A stretch of DNA of 64,000 bases, from assembly GCA_944324915.1 (NCBI GenBank), contig CALUYD010000003.1, positions 1-64,000 of the forward strand, written 5' to 3'. Positions 63,770 through 64,000 of the stretch are shown here, piece after piece (within the stretch, counting starts at the first letter, position 1; every line of letters starts with the position of its first letter). The notes beneath the pieces are model-generated. The model did no database searches. It was not told the origin of the DNA and was given only the letters and a program-made list of their open reading frames with translations. The translations under genes were made by a program, and so were the position numbers. This DNA comes from Candidatus Gastranaerophilales bacterium (GTDB taxonomy: Bacteria > Cyanobacteriota > Vampirovibrionia > Gastranaerophilales > Gastranaerophilaceae).

Positions 63770-64000
63770 ATGAAAACAAAAAACAATTCAAAATATATAT
63801 TGTATGCCATTCTTTTTATTATATTTGTTTCAATCAGACTTAATTATCTGTCTTCATTTCAAGAAATTGAAAATATAAGTTTCAAAAGTCTTGCTATTTC
63901 AAACTGCACCTGGCCTTTTGGAATTATAAAAGAAACAATTATAAATGATACTTTTCTTCCAAGCTATTATCTAATAATAGGTCTTTTGAAAAATGAGATA
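63770..64000 (+). CDS. GT-C membrane glycosyltransferase, 5' end only
   Basis: The first 77 codons run open to the window edge. After a basic start (MKTKNNSKY) there is one membrane helix (about 10-27), then a loop with EIENISFKSLAI and TWPFGIIKETIINDTFLPSYYLI, comparable to the E...ND.H(P)PLYY loop after helix 1 of GT39-type transferases and to the 20.9 kb protein. It therefore looks like a third GT-C enzyme; the short evidence leaves some doubt. No ribosome site is present; the promoter abuts the ATG. Confidence 0.65.
   Translation, partial: MKTKNNSKYILYAILFIIFVSIRLNYLSSFQEIENISFKSLAISNCTWPFGIIKETIINDTFLPSYYLIIGLLKNEI

Overview
The window is a 64 kb chromosomal piece of a very AT-rich bacterium with A/T-ending codons and short intergenic gaps. 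It holds housekeeping genes, two-membrane-envelope functions (kdsD, a Spy/CpxP-like periplasmic protein, UDP-sugar enzymes), FliS/FlaG-type flagellar accessory genes, a bifunctional-nuclease (DUF151) protein, a PBS-lyase-type HEAT protein, and many lineage-specific proteins carrying a short N-terminal (I/V)SF(G)-like tag. This mix suggests a non-photosynthetic relative of Cyanobacteria (Melainabacteria/Gastranaerophilales type). That placement is inference: no rRNA gene is present. I see no prophage, insertion sequence, CRISPR array or rRNA operon.

Layout. 1-5.4 kb: tRNA-fMet, a tagged unknown protein, then UDP-glucuronate decarboxylase, UDP-glucose dehydrogenase and a LOG-family hydrolase. 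5.4-17.2 kb: folP, rplY, uvrC, tRNA-Cys, a candidate papain-like cysteine protease, kdsD, uvrB, a protein with three HTH-like repeats, and proC. 17.2-24.9 kb: rpmH-rnpA, two P-loop kinases, a coiled-coil protein, an EF-hand protein, a GT-C membrane glycosyltransferase and fusA. 25-31 kb: a compact membrane-protein/ECF-sigma/periplasmic-sensor operon, a second GT-C gene with rimO, and a MerR/HspR-like regulator. 31-42.7 kb: lipA-lpdA, a flavoprotein with folK, ftsH, a three-gene envelope operon, rmuC, a 69-aa gene behind a hairpin, and rnhA. 42.7-50.6 kb: aroF-glyQ with two tandem APC permeases, flaG/fliS/fliT-like genes, an MshEN-like protein, a DivIC/FtsB-like protein and an unlisted 47-aa ORF. 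50.7-58.2 kb: trmFO-pepA, a HEAT protein, a structured repeat region beside tRNA-Leu, DUF1858, DUF151 and an acyl-CoA synthetase. 58.2-64 kb: flavodiiron protein, sbcC-sbcD, a tagged unknown protein and the start of a third GT-C gene.

Common threads. UDP-xylose synthesis (ugd plus uxs), Kdo precursor synthesis (kdsD) and three GT-C glycosyltransferases point to surface glycan assembly. The three GT-C genes share one promoter form, TTGCNN-17 bp-TANNNT-6 bp-ATG, with no ribosome binding site, so their mRNAs are probably leaderless; six other genes show the same -10/6 bp/start spacing. Five convergent gene pairs overlap by exactly the four bases of their interlocked stop codons. The least described material is the tagged protein set, the HTH-repeat protein, the small sigma-factor operon and the tRNA-Leu-adjacent element.
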